From Acetobacteraceae bacterium (lineage in GTDB: Bacteria > Pseudomonadota > Alphaproteobacteria > Acetobacterales > Acetobacteraceae): a stretch of DNA of 64,000 nt. The DNA lies in the NCBI GenBank assembly GCA_027482245.1, contig JAIXWG010000049.1:1-64000 (forward strand). The letters run 5' to 3'. A program made the translations under genes and the position numbers. The notes under the pieces are model-generated. The model searched no databases and was not told the origin of the DNA. It saw only the letters and a list, made by a program, of their open reading frames with translations. Positions 1 to 8,539 of this stretch are shown in pieces (the first letter of the stretch is position 1; each line of letters starts with the position of its first letter).

Positions 1-1455
1 CTCCAGCGGCCCCATCGCCGCCAGGGCATCGAGCGTCGCCTGGGGCAGGCGGCGGTCGGCGGTGGCGCCTTCCGGCCCGCTGACATCGATGCGCGGGAAG
101 TGCGCCGCAGCGTCCGGATCCATCCCGAAGCCGGCCACAAGCGCCAGGGTCTGGTACACGGCGGCCAGGATCCGCCGCCCGCCGGAGGCGCCAAGTGCCA
201 TCTCCGGCACCCCCGCGGGGTCGGAGACCAGCACGGGCGACATGTTGGTCAGCGGCCGCTTGCTCGGCCCGATCTGGTTGGGGGAACCCGGCCGCGGGTC
301 GAACCACATGACGCCGTTGTTCATCAGCACGCCGGACCCCGGCAGCACCACCCGGCTGCCCATGGAGGACAGCAGCGTGGTGGTCATCGCCACCATCATC
401 CCGTCCTCGTCGCAGACGGTCAGGTGGGTGGTGCAGCTGTCGGCGCCCTTGGGCTCCGCATCGCCCAGGCCTTCCAGCCGCTCCGCATAGGCGGCCTGCA
501 TCGCCTTGGCGAAGGCGATGTGCCAGGCGGTGGCGGGCTCGCTGCCGGACCAGTCCGCGCCCTCCATCAGCTCCATCACGCGCCTGAAGGTCGGCGTGGC
601 CGTCAGGCCGTTGGAGAGGTGCAGCGTCCGCCCCCGCCAGGGCACGGAGACCGCCGGCAGCACCCGCGCCCGGCAGCCCGCGAGGTCGGCGGCGGAGAGC
701 ACGCCCCCCATCGCCTTCACATCGGCCGCGATGGAGGCCGCGATGTCGCCCTCATAGAAGTCGCGGAAGCCCGCGCTCTGCAGCCGCTCCAGCGTCGCCG
801 CCAGGTTGCCCAGCTGGAAGAAGCCCGGCGTGCCCTGGTAGGGCGCCACGGGCGGCAGCCCGCCCGGCAGGTAGATGCGCGCCGATTCGGCATAGAGCTT
901 CAGCGTGGAGGCCGCATTCGCGATCTTCAGCGTCGTGAACCAGTCCTGCGCGAGGCCCCGCTTCGCCAGCGCCACCGCCGGTGCCAGCACGTCCCGCGCC
1001 GGCAGCCGGCCCCGCTTCTCATGCAGCAGCGCATAGCCCGCGACGGAGGACGGGATGACGAAGCTCATCGGCCCGTGGATGTTGCGGTCGCCCTCTACCT
1101 CCGGCCAGGCAAACAGGTCCTGCTTCATCCGCCCGGTGGTGGGGAAGTCCTTGGCATCGAGGCCGGCGGGCGAGACGGGGCCGAAATCGAAGGTCTCGGC
1201 TGCGCTGCCGGGCGCCGCGACCTGCGCAAAGCCGATGCCGCCGAGGCCGCTGTTCCAGGGCTCCATGGCAGCAAGGGCGAAGGCCATGCCGACGGCGGCG
1301 TCCGCCGCATTGCCGCCGGCGTCGAGGATCGCGATCCCGGCCTCCGCCGCGTCGCGCGACTGGCTGGCGACCATGCCGCGGCTGCCCGTCGCGGCGGGCT
1401 TCGTGACCTGCCAGTGCTGGCTGACATGGACGGGCGGGGTGTAGGTGAGCGGCAT
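1..1455 (-). CDS. gamma-glutamyltransferase family protein (C-terminus cut by window edge)
   Basis: This is an Ntn-hydrolase of the gamma-glutamyltranspeptidase family, which hydrolyses or transfers gamma-glutamyl groups (some relatives act as acylases). The frame reads from an ATG at 1455 and is still open at base 1, giving 485 visible residues. The self-cleaving nucleophile is visible as the first Thr of a CTTHL motif (about Thr342), followed by the usual VCDEDG stretch. Past it lies a GSGVLMNNGVMWFDPRPG-type oxyanion region. The early DAGGNAADAA motif is also typical of the family. No N-terminal signal peptide is obvious, so a cytoplasmic form is possible. It is divergent from the kinase at 1752. 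Substrate cannot be told from sequence. Confidence 0.9.
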   Translation of the reverse strand, partial: MPLTYTPPVHVSQHWQVTKPAATGSRGMVASQSRDAAEAGIAILDAGGNAADAAVGMAFALAAMEPWNSGLGGIGFAQVAAPGSAAETFDFGPVSPAGLDAKDFPTTGRMKQDLFAWPEVEGDRNIHGPMSFVIPSSVAGYALLHEKRGRLPARDVLAPAVALAKRGLAQDWFTTLKIANAASTLKLYAESARIYLPGGLPPVAPYQGTPGFFQLGNLAATLERLQSAGFRDFYEGDIAASIAADVKAMGGVLSAADLAGCRARVLPAVSVPWRGRTLHLSNGLTATPTFRRVMELMEGADWSGSEPATAWHIAFAKAMQAAYAERLEGLGDAEPKGADSCTTHLTVCDEDGMMVAMTTTLLSSMGSRVVLPGSGVLMNNGVMWFDPRPGSPNQIGPSKRPLTNMSPVLVSDPAGVPEMALGASGGRRILAAVYQTLALVAGFGMDPDAAAHFPRIDVSGPEGATADRRLPQATLDALAAMGPLE

Positions 1456-1751
1456 CAGGCGGTGTCCTCCGGGGCGTGCAGGATCGACCCGCCGGGCGCG
1501 ATCGACAACCCCGGCGCGAGCTGGCCGTCCGGATCGGGCCGGGATCGCGCGGGGAACCTCTCCGGTTGCATTTCTTCGTTGCCTGCCAACGAAAGTTTCG
1601 CAGGCCCCGAAACACCTTCATCGCGTCCCGGGCAATTCCCTCCTCGCCGGAGACCCCCTAGGGTGGTGCCGTGCCGGCCCCGCGCGGCACGCCCTGATCC
1701 CCCCGGCGCCTTTCCTGCGGCAGCGCCTGTCGAAGCAGTCGAGGCCTTGGG
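1456..1751. promoter_or_regulatory. divergent intergenic region between ggt-like gene and kinase gene
   Basis: A 296-bp gap lies between two divergently transcribed genes, so it must hold promoters for both. A small inverted repeat, TTCGTT and AACGAA separated by 7 bases, sits at 1575-1593. I see no convincing -35/-10 pair and no coding frame supported by a start and ribosome site. Confidence 0.4.
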
Positions 1752-2660
1752 ATGTCGGGCGTGATCGCCGGTCGCTACGAGTTGCGTGAGATCATCGGCC
1801 ACGGGGCCTCCGGCGTGGTGGTGGAGGCGGTGGACCGCCGGCTGGGCCGCCTGGTCGCGCTGAAGATGATGCGCGGCCGCACCAGTGCGGAAGAACGCCA
1901 GCGCATGGAGCGGGAGGTCAGCGTTTCCGCCCGGCTGAACCACGGCAACCTGGTCACCGTGCATGACGCGGGGATGCATGAGGGCCTGTTCTACATCGTC
2001 ATGGAACTGGTGATCGGGGAGCCGCTGGGCGCGCCCATGCGGCGCGGGGAGATCTCGCCGCGGCAGGCGGTGGCGATCGTGGCGGCGCTTCTGGACGGGC
2101 TGGCGCATGCCCATGCCCGCGGCGTGGTCCACCGCGACGTGAAGCCGGCCAACATCCTGCTGACGATGAGCGAGCATGCCGGGCACGGCACGCCGAAGCT
2201 GACGGATTTCGGGATCGCGCGCACGGAGGCGAGCGACCTGACGCTGGCCGGCACGCTGGCCGGCACCCCGGCCTACATGGCCCCCGAGCAGCTGCGGGGC
2301 GAGACCGCCGATGCGCGCGCGGATCTCTGGGGCCTGGGCGTCGTGCTGTTCGAGATGCTGGCGGGCCGGCACCCCTTCCGGCCGCCCGGCGATTTCTTCG
2401 CCGTGACCCATGCGATCGTCCATCGTCCGATCCCGGCGCTGGACAGCCTGGTGCCCGGCCTGCCGCCGGGGCTTTCAGCCGTGGTGGCGCGGGCGACTGC
2501 CAAGGCCGCCGCGGAGAGGTTCGGCGATGCGTCCGGCATGGCCGCCGCCCTGCGGGCCGTCCTGGCCTCGCCGGCATCCTGGCCGGAGCGCAGCGCCTAC
2601 CTGCCGGCGGAGGAGTCGGAGGACACCACGAGGCGGGTCGGCGCGGCAGGCTGCGCCTGA
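1752..2660 (+). CDS. soluble Ser/Thr protein kinase (Hanks type)
   Basis: A 302-residue eukaryotic-type protein kinase that transfers ATP phosphate to Ser/Thr of unknown targets. Visible elements in order are a glycine-rich loop (GHGASGVVV, residues 16-24), the ATP lysine (ALK, Lys38), the catalytic HRDVKPAN loop (127-134), the metal-binding DFG (152-154) and a TPAYMAPEQ activation-segment end. The protein stops soon after the kinase fold: there is no transmembrane helix, PASTA or other sensor domain, unlike many bacterial PknB-type kinases, so it is predicted to be cytosolic. It converges with the small gene at 2671, leaving only 10 bp. Confidence 0.92.
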   Translation: MSGVIAGRYELREIIGHGASGVVVEAVDRRLGRLVALKMMRGRTSAEERQRMEREVSVSARLNHGNLVTVHDAGMHEGLFYIVMELVIGEPLGAPMRRGEISPRQAVAIVAALLDGLAHAHARGVVHRDVKPANILLTMSEHAGHGTPKLTDFGIARTEASDLTLAGTLAGTPAYMAPEQLRGETADARADLWGLGVVLFEMLAGRHPFRPPGDFFAVTHAIVHRPIPALDSLVPGLPPGLSAVVARATAKAAAERFGDASGMAAALRAVLASPASWPERSAYLPAEESEDTTRRVGAAGCA

Positions 2661-2670
2661 CCCCGGCGGC

Positions 2671-3138
2671 TCAGCCCTTCTGGCTGTCCGCGAGTCCCTT
2701 GCCCATCAGCAGCCCCATCTCCCCGGGCCGGTCGCTGTGAGCGCGCATGGTGCGGTAGGGCACGTCCGTGATCTCCGCGATCAGGTTCAGCTTCTGCGCA
2801 ACATCCAGCGCGCTGAACTTGCCCGCCCGCGGCCGCTTCTCATACAGCGCGGCCACGGCCTGCACGGTGCGGGGCGGGATCAGGCCCAGCACCCGCACAT
2901 GCTCCGGCGTGATGTCGGACGCGATCAGGGTGCGGTCGACCATGGAATAGGGGACGGAAGCCGCGGCCCGGTGCGCCGGCGTCGCCGCGGCGGGCGCCGT
3001 CACGCTCAGCTCGCGGGCGGGAAAGTCCAGCTCCGCGCCGTTCTCCTGCTCGATGAAGACACGATCGCCATCGCTGTCCAGGACGACGCCGCTGCGCTTG
3101 CCGTCGCGGTGCCAGACCTTCTGCCCAACCTGGAACAT
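2671..3138 (-). CDS. hypothetical protein with N-terminal SH3-like segment
   Basis: A 155-residue protein I do not recognise. The N-terminal 45 residues (MFQVGQKVWHRDGKRSG...) look like a small KOW/SH3-like beta barrel, with alternating hydrophobic and turn residues. A helical C-terminal half follows an Ala/Pro-rich linker. The start at 3138 is preferred because AGGAGGA sits 8 bases upstream; the frame stays open further upstream but encodes a low-complexity, unlikely extension. It is encoded just downstream of the GntR regulator on the same strand with a 49-bp gap, so the two may be co-transcribed. Function unknown. Confidence 0.6.
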   Translation of the reverse strand: MFQVGQKVWHRDGKRSGVVLDSDGDRVFIEQENGAELDFPARELSVTAPAAATPAHRAAASVPYSMVDRTLIASDITPEHVRVLGLIPPRTVQAVAALYEKRPRAGKFSALDVAQKLNLIAEITDVPYRTMRAHSDRPGEMGLLMGKGLADSQKG

Positions 3139-3187
3139 GCACCGATCCTCCTCAGCCAGGCCGCGGGCGAGGATCGCCGGCGGGTCG

Positions 3188-3934
3188 TCAGGCCCGGTTC
3201 TTGCCGAGCCGCCGGCGTTCGACCTGGCGTTCGAAGTCCAGGTCCTCATGCCAGGCGAGGTGCGCATCGAGCGCCGCCTGCGCGCCGGCCGCGTCGCCGC
3301 GGGACAGGCGTTCCAGGATGTCCCGGTGTTCCTGCGCGATCCGGGGCTTCGGCCGCACATCATGGCCCAGGCCCCAGACCACGGAAAGCTGCCGCGCCAC
3401 GCTCAGCCACAGGCCGTGCAGCACCCCGTTGCCGGACAGGCGGCAGAGCTCACCGTGATAGGCCTCATCCGCCGCGACGATCGCGGCCGCGTCGGGGCCC
3501 TGCGCCGCGGCCTCGTACCGCTCCGCCGCCCGCCAGGCCGGCGCCAGCCGTTCCGCCGTGGCGGGGCCGCTCGAGGAGATCTCCCGCAGCGCCAGCGTCT
3601 CCAGCGCCGTGCGCACGCGCATCAGCTCCGCCACGTTGCGGTTGGTGATCTGCATCAGCCGCATGCCCTTGTAGGGCGTGCTGACGACGATGCCCTGGGA
3701 TTCCAGCAGGCGCAGCGCCTCCCGCACCGGGACGCGGGAGATGCCGAGGTCGCGGGCGATCTCGGCCTCCACCAGGCGGTCGCCGGGCAGGAAGATGCCG
3801 CGGGCGGCGGCGGCGACGATGGCCTCGGCGGCCTGTTCGACCATGGTGCGCGGCTGCACCGGCGCCAGGCGGCGCGAATCAGGCGCGGCATCGAGGCTCG
3901 GCGCCTCGGCTGCGTCGGGGGAGAGGGTGATCAC
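3188..3934 (-). CDS. GntR-family transcriptional regulator, FCD subfamily
   Basis: This is a DNA-binding repressor or activator of about 248 residues if the GTG at 3934 is used (GAGG lies about 10 bases upstream). A downstream ATG near 3843 is the alternative. The winged helix-turn-helix is clear (EAEIARDLGISRVPVREALRL). It is followed by an all-helical FCD ligand domain with metal-binding-type His residues (DEAYHGELCRLSGN, AQEHRDILERLSRGDA, ALDAHLAWH). FCD regulators usually sense small carboxylates or amino acids. Its target is not evident; the adjacent 233-bp AT-richer region (3935-4167) probably contains its own operator and the promoter of the divergent TerB-like gene. Confidence 0.88.
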   Translation of the reverse strand: MITLSPDAAEAPSLDAAPDSRRLAPVQPRTMVEQAAEAIVAAAARGIFLPGDRLVEAEIARDLGISRVPVREALRLLESQGIVVSTPYKGMRLMQITNRNVAELMRVRTALETLALREISSSGPATAERLAPAWRAAERYEAAAQGPDAAAIVAADEAYHGELCRLSGNGVLHGLWLSVARQLSVVWGLGHDVRPKPRIAQEHRDILERLSRGDAAGAQAALDAHLAWHEDLDFERQVERRRLGKNRA

Positions 3935-4167
3935 GATGCGGGGGGCCTCGGTCAATCGTATCCAGTCTAAATTCAATCTATTGGTTCGGTAAGCCCGGAG
4001 TTCTGGTCTTTGTCTGCGACCACGGCGGTAACAGCGCGGTGTCGCATTCCTGCAACACGTTGCCCCCTTGCCCCGCGCGCGAATCCCTGGCTGTTGCGGC
4101 AGCGGCGCGACCGGCACCGGAAGACGTGCCCGGCGCGCCATCACAACCCTGCCGGGAGACACCAACC
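3935..4167. promoter_or_regulatory. divergent promoter region, locally AT-rich
   Basis: The bases at about 3950-3990 are clearly more AT-rich than the surrounding DNA and include the short inverted repeat CAATctATTG at 3974-3983. As the gap lies between a GntR regulator and a divergent gene, an autoregulatory operator is plausible, but no palindrome strong enough to name is visible. Confidence 0.35.
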
Positions 4168-4590
4168 ATGTTCGGGATGTTCAAGACCCAGGCGCCAGCC
4201 TTCGACCTGACGCCGCGCAACTGCCTCGTCGCCAGCCTGCTCTACTGCATGGCCTCGGACGGCGAGATGGACCAGGAGGAGATCGGCCACCTCCTCTCCG
4301 TCATGGGCCCCAATGCCACGCGCCAGGCCCTCGACAACGCCCTGCGCTACTGCCGCGCGACGCCGGCCGAGCAGTTCGCCGCCGCCGCCGGGCCGAAGCT
4401 CCGCCACGACCAGAAGCTCTGCATCATCCTCAACATGATCGACAGCGCCATGTCGGACGGAGAGGCGGAGCCGGAGGAGCAGCGCCTGGTGATGGGCTTC
4501 GTGCAGGCCTTCGGGTTGAGCGAGGCGGAGCTGGAGCCGCATTTCCGCAGCCTGACCGCCAAGAACGACCGCGCGGTGCTCGACCGCTAG
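4168..4590 (+). CDS. TerB-like (tellurite-resistance TerB fold) protein
   Basis: A 140-residue all-helical protein. Two acidic helix-turn segments, [11 protein letters not shown] (about residues 31-41) and [10 protein letters not shown], resemble the paired acidic metal-binding motifs of TerB/DUF533-type proteins. It has no signal peptide or membrane segment, so it is predicted to be cytoplasmic. The start at ATG 4168 was chosen because the sequence before it is low-complexity. It is followed by a strong hairpin at 4603-4630, suggesting a monocistronic unit. Members of this fold are linked to metal or envelope stress, but the exact role here is unknown. Confidence 0.6.
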   Translation: MFGMFKTQAPAFDLTPRNCLVASLLYCMASDGEMDQEEIGHLLSVMGPNATRQALDNALRYCRATPAEQFAAAAGPKLRHDQKLCIILNMIDSAMSDGEAEPEEQRLVMGFVQAFGLSEAELEPHFRSLTAKNDRAVLDR

Positions 4591-4602
4591 CGGCTCGGCG
4601 CT

Positions 4603-4630
4603 GGGGGATGGCTGCAAGCAGTCATCCCCC
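4603..4630 (+). terminator. strong hairpin after TerB-like gene
   Basis: A 13-bp stem (4603-4615 with 4618-4630, one G-T wobble) begins GGGGGATG and ends CATCCCCC, with only AA at the apex. It lies 13 bases after the stop codon. The tract downstream is TTGCC rather than a run of T, so it is either a weak intrinsic terminator or an mRNA-stabilising hairpin. Confidence 0.6.
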
Positions 4631-4712
4631 TTGCCACATCACCCAAATGCCCGCAGATGGCGCCGGGACGACGACCCCGGCGAGCCGGGAATGCAGGCAG
4701 GGAGATGATCCG

Positions 4713-6887
4713 GTGGCAGAGACCGTGAAGATCGGCAAGCTCGGCATGGAGGCGGCCTTCCGCGCCTTCATCGAGGACGAGGCCCTGCCCGGCACCGGGA
4801 TCGAGCCCGAGCGCTTCTGGTCCTCCTTCGAATCCATCCTGGCGGACTGGGCGCCCCGCAACGCGGAGCTGCTGGCCAAGCGCGACGAGCTGCAGGCGAA
4901 GATCGATGCCTGGCACCGCGCCAACCCCGCCCGCCCCGTGGACCTGCCCGCCTATACTGCCTTCCTGAAGGAGATCGGCTACCTGGCGCCCGCGCCGGAG
5001 CCCTTCACCGTCGGCACCACCGATGTCGATCCCGAGATCGCGACCATGGCCGGCCCGCAGCTGGTCGTCCCCGTCTCCAACGCCCGCTACGCACTGAACG
5101 CCGCCAATGCCCGCTGGGGCAGCCTGTATGACGCGCTCTACGGCACGGATGCGATCCCGGAGACGGACGGCGCCGAGCGTGGCCGCGGCTACAACCCGAA
5201 GCGCGGCGCCAAGGTCATCGCCTTCGCCCGCAAGGTGCTGGACCAGGCCGTGCCGCTGGCCGGCGGCGCCAGCCATGCCGACAGCACCTCCTACGCGATC
5301 GAGGGCGGCACCCTCGTCGTCACGCTGAAGGACGGCACCAAGGCGCACCTCGCCCGCCCCGGCCAGTGCATGGGCTACCAGGGGGAAACCTGGGCGCCCA
5401 ACGCCATCCTGCTGTCCAGCAACGGGCTGCGGATGGAACTGCACATCGACCGCGGCAGCGCGATCGGGCGGGAGGATCCGGCCGGCGTCAGCGACCTGGT
5501 GATGGAAGCCGCGCTGACGACGATCATGGATTGCGAGGACAGCGTCGCCGCCGTCGATGCCGCGGACAAGATCGACGTCTATCGCAACTGGCTCGGCCTG
5601 ATGAAGGGCGACCTGACGGCCGACCTGGAGAAGGGCGGCAAGACCATCACCCGCCGCCTGAACGCCGACCGCGTGTGGAAGACGCCGAATGGCGGCGCCA
5701 TCACGCTGCATGGCCGCTCCGTCATGCTGGTGCGCAATGTCGGCCACCACATGATGACGGATGTCGTGACGCTGGACGGGCAGGAGATCCCGGAGACCGC
5801 GCTCGACGCCATGGTCACCGTGATGATCGCGCTGCACGACATCCAGCCGCCTGGCCGCGGCAAGCGCATGAACAGCCGCACCGGCAGCGTCTATGTCGTG
5901 AAGCCGAAGATGCACGGGCCGGAGGAGGTCCGCCACGCGGACCTGCTGTTCAAGCGCGTCGAGGATGCGCTCGGCCTGCCGCGCTACACCGCCAAGCTCG
6001 GCATCATGGACGAGGAACGCCGCACCACGGTGAACCTGGCCGCCTGCATCCGCGCCGTGAAGGATCGCGTGGTGTTCATCAACACCGGCTTCCTGGACCG
6101 CACGGGCGATGAGATCCACACGGCCATGGAAGCCGGCCCCGTCGTGCGCAAGAACGACATGAAGGGCCTTCCCTGGATCAAGGCCTATGAGGAGTGGAAC
6201 GTCGATGTCGGCCTGGCCGCCGGCCTCCGCGGCCGCGCCCAGATCGGCAAGGGCATGTGGGCCATGCCGGACATGATGGCCGCGATGCTGGAACAGAAGG
6301 TCGGCCACCCCAAGGCCGGCGCCAACACAGCCTGGGTCCCCTCCCCCACCGCCGCCACGCTGCACGCGCTGCATTACCACCAGGTGGACGTCCCCGCCCG
6401 CCAGGCGGAGATCGCCGCCGGCGGCCCGCGCGGGAAGCTGGAGGACATCCTGACCGTCCCCGTCGCCACCAACACCAACTGGGCGCCGCAGGACGTGCAG
6501 GCGGAACTCGACAACAACGCGCAGGGCATCCTCGGCTACGTGGTGCGCTGGGTGGACCAGGGGGTCGGCTGCTCCAAGGTGCCGGACATCAACGATGTCG
6601 GCCTCATGGAGGACCGCGCCACGCTGCGCATCAGCAGCCAGCACATCGCCAACTGGCTGCGCCACGGCATCGTGACACGCGCCCAGGTGGAGGAGACGCT
6701 GAAGCGCATGGCGGCCGTGGTGGACCGCCAGAACGCGGGCGACCCGCTCTACACGCCGATGGCGCCGGGCTTCGACGGGCCGGCCTTCAAGGCGGCCTGC
6801 GACCTGGTCTTCGAGGGCGCGACGCAGCCGAACGGGTACACGGAGTTCATCCTGACCCGCAGGCGGCGGGAAGCCAAAGCCAAGTAA
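4713..6887 (+). CDS. glcB: malate synthase G
   Basis: This enzyme condenses glyoxylate with acetyl-CoA to give malate, in the glyoxylate shunt and glycolate use. The 724-residue length matches the long monomeric G isoform. The signature [21 protein letters not shown] region, the [15 protein letters not shown] segment and a C-terminal domain with [24 protein letters not shown] are characteristic. The GTG start at 4713 is chosen because GGAG lies 8 bases upstream; the frame is open much further upstream, but that part is the shadow of the TerB-like gene. It is predicted cytosolic. A canonical terminator follows, so it is probably transcribed alone. Confidence 0.97.
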   Translation: MAETVKIGKLGMEAAFRAFIEDEALPGTGIEPERFWSSFESILADWAPRNAELLAKRDELQAKIDAWHRANPARPVDLPAYTAFLKEIGYLAPAPEPFTVGTTDVDPEIATMAGPQLVVPVSNARYALNAANARWGSLYDALYGTDAIPETDGAERGRGYNPKRGAKVIAFARKVLDQAVPLAGGASHADSTSYAIEGGTLVVTLKDGTKAHLARPGQCMGYQGETWAPNAILLSSNGLRMELHIDRGSAIGREDPAGVSDLVMEAALTTIMDCEDSVAAVDAADKIDVYRNWLGLMKGDLTADLEKGGKTITRRLNADRVWKTPNGGAITLHGRSVMLVRNVGHHMMTDVVTLDGQEIPETALDAMVTVMIALHDIQPPGRGKRMNSRTGSVYVVKPKMHGPEEVRHADLLFKRVEDALGLPRYTAKLGIMDEERRTTVNLAACIRAVKDRVVFINTGFLDRTGDEIHTAMEAGPVVRKNDMKGLPWIKAYEEWNVDVGLAAGLRGRAQIGKGMWAMPDMMAAMLEQKVGHPKAGANTAWVPSPTAATLHALHYHQVDVPARQAEIAAGGPRGKLEDILTVPVATNTNWAPQDVQAELDNNAQGILGYVVRWVDQGVGCSKVPDINDVGLMEDRATLRISSQHIANWLRHGIVTRAQVEETLKRMAAVVDRQNAGDPLYTPMAPGFDGPAFKAACDLVFEGATQPNGYTEFILTRRRREAKAK

Positions 6888-6902
6888 TCGCCCCTCTCCC
6901 AA

Positions 6903-6931
6903 CCCTCTCCCCTCCGGGGAGAGGGCTTTTC
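6903..6931 (+). terminator. intrinsic terminator of glcB
   Basis: A perfect 10-bp stem, CCCTCTCCCC (6903-6912) with GGGGAGAGGG (6916-6925), has a 3-base loop and is followed by CTTTTC. It lies 15 bases after the malate synthase stop codon. Confidence 0.85.
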
Positions 6932-7018
6932 TAGGCTGCCGCGGCCTGATTCTCCGGCTGGTGGCGCCAGAGAGGGTGCCCTAGCCTCGCAGCGCGATCA
7001 CACTGCGGAGAGCGGACA

Positions 7019-7381
7019 CTGGCCCGATACGCCTTCCTGCTGCTGCCCCTGCTGGCCGCCTGCGCCACCCGGTCGGAGGTGGTGGAGCTGTCGCCGGAGG
7101 TCTTCGGCCTGACCACCCACGCCTCCACCCCCGCCACCGCGGCGCGGCGCGGCGTGGAACTGGCGCAAGCCTACTGCGCCCAGCGCGAACGCGGCTTCGA
7201 CGTCGTCCGCAGCGAGATCTGGCCGAACGAATACCGCATCGCCTTCCGCTGCCCGCGCATCATGCCGGACCCGGTGGCCGAAGCACTCACGGCGCCCGCC
7301 CTGCCGACCCCGCTTCCCGATCCCGCCCCCGCAACCCCGCGAAACCGCCGGGGCGTTCCCAGCAGCCCCGGGCTCTTCTAA
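7019..7381 (+). CDS. small lipoprotein, apparent CTG start
   Basis: A 120-residue lipoprotein of unknown function. The only start that gives a sensible N-terminus is CTG at 7019, with GGAG 8 bases upstream. From there the protein reads (M)ARYAFLLLPLLAAC, a textbook type-II signal peptide with the lipobox L-A-A-C and the lipidated Cys at residue 15. No ATG, GTG or TTG lies in frame upstream; the first conventional in-frame start, GTG 7079, would remove the whole signal. The mature part has a compact domain with two further Cys (AQAYCAQRERG, AFRCPR) and a Pro-rich C-terminus. It is followed 27 bases later by the PDZ-protein gene, probably the same transcript. Confidence 0.65.
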   Translation: MARYAFLLLPLLAACATRSEVVELSPEVFGLTTHASTPATAARRGVELAQAYCAQRERGFDVVRSEIWPNEYRIAFRCPRIMPDPVAEALTAPALPTPLPDPAPATPRNRRGVPSSPGLF

Positions 7382-7408
7382 GATGCCGCCTTGGCAGCGG
7401 AAGCAGTG

Positions 7409-8401
7409 ATGGCGGACGAGGACTGGACGATCCCCCCGGAAATGCGGCCCGACCCGGCCGAATACCGCTTCGACTTGGCACGCACCCTGGCTTCCGTGGT
7501 GGCCATCAAGTCGCGCGTGCCGGCCGATGCCTTCTCCGCCCGCACCCTCGGGACGGAACGGGAAGGCAGCGGCGTGGTCATCGGCGACCAGGGGCTGGTG
7601 CTCACCATCGGCTACCTGATCGGCGAGGCCGACAGCATATGGATCACGACCGCCACCGGCCGCGTCGTGCAGGGCCATGGCCTGGCCTATGATTTCGAGA
7701 CCGGCTTCGGCCTGGTCCAGGCGCTGGGCAAGCTGGAGGCACCGGCGATCCCGCTCGGCGCCACCACCCTGCCGGAGGCCGGCGCCACCACCATCCTGGC
7801 CGCCGCCCCCCATACCGGCCGCAACGCGGCGGAAGGAGGCGCGCTCGCCTGTTCCATCGTCGCGCGTGAACCCTTCGCCGGCTACTGGGAATACCTGCTG
7901 GAGGAAGCGCTCTTCACCGCGCCGGCCCATCCCTCCTGGGGCGGGGCCGCGCTGATCGGGGAGGATGGGGCCCTGATCGGCATCGGGTCGCTGGTGCTGC
8001 AGCACCGGGATTCGAAGGGCCGACGGCTAGACCTCAACATGGCGGTGCCGATCGGACTGCTGCACCCGATCCTGAACGACATGACCAGTTTCGGGCGCGT
8101 CAACAAGCCGGCGCGGCCCTGGCTCGGCCTCTACTGCGCGGACCAGGAGGAAGGCATCATCGTCGCCTCCGTCGCGGCCAAGGGGCCGGCCGAGAAGGCG
8201 GGGATCAAGCCCGGCGACCGCATCGTCGGCCTGGATGGAGAGGACGCCGCGGATCTGGCCGCGCTGTGGCGGCGCCTCTGGTCGCTCGGCCAGGCGGGGA
8301 TCCTGGTGCAGGTGGCGGTGGAACGGGATGGCCGCCGCTTCAGCCTGCCCGTCACCAGCGCGGACCGCACCAGCTTCATGAAGGCGCCCCGGCTGCACTG
8401 A
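7409..8401 (+). CDS. HtrA-like PDZ protein with degenerate protease domain
   Basis: A 330-residue protein built like a trypsin-like (S1C/Deg) domain (about 25-215) plus one PDZ domain (about 235-320, RPWLGLY...GIKPGDRIVGLDG). All three catalytic positions appear lost. The usual T-N-x-H-V motif is LTIGYLI (Tyr69 in place of His), the Asp position in DFETGFGLV is Gly99, and the Ser of G-N-S-G-G is Trp177 in PSWGG. It is therefore likely a non-catalytic binder or regulator. No signal peptide is seen from ATG 7409; a TTG at 7391 and a GTG at 7406 are alternative starts. It lies directly downstream of the lipoprotein gene. Confidence 0.75.
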   Translation: MADEDWTIPPEMRPDPAEYRFDLARTLASVVAIKSRVPADAFSARTLGTEREGSGVVIGDQGLVLTIGYLIGEADSIWITTATGRVVQGHGLAYDFETGFGLVQALGKLEAPAIPLGATTLPEAGATTILAAAPHTGRNAAEGGALACSIVAREPFAGYWEYLLEEALFTAPAHPSWGGAALIGEDGALIGIGSLVLQHRDSKGRRLDLNMAVPIGLLHPILNDMTSFGRVNKPARPWLGLYCADQEEGIIVASVAAKGPAEKAGIKPGDRIVGLDGEDAADLAALWRRLWSLGQAGILVQVAVERDGRRFSLPVTSADRTSFMKAPRLH

Positions 8402-8406
8402 CCCTC

Positions 8407-8432
8407 GGGCGTAAAGCCGATTTACCCTTTTT
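8407..8432 (+). terminator. intrinsic terminator of lipoprotein/PDZ unit
   Basis: A stem GGGcGTAAA (8407-8415, one bulged C) pairs with TTTACCC (8421-8427) and is followed by five T. It lies a few bases after the PDZ-protein stop codon. Confidence 0.75.
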
Positions 8433-8539
8433 AGCACCTTTAGCACCGATTCAGCGGCCCCTTCGGGGGTCGCCTGGATGCGGAAAGGGCGTTGGTCGTC
8501 AGAACATAGCGGGAACGGAAGCGCGCTGCCAGCCCTTCC

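Noticed and set aside
3974-3983. CAATctATTG as an operator of the GntR gene at 3188
   Set aside because: At ten bases with a two-base centre it is too short to stand apart from chance in an AT-richer gap; it is noted only within the intergenic entry.
4587-6902. A 771-codon minus-strand frame opposite malate synthase
   Set aside because: It is an antisense shadow rich in His/Arg/Gly/Asp; the plus strand has all malate synthase G signatures and a terminator in the right place.
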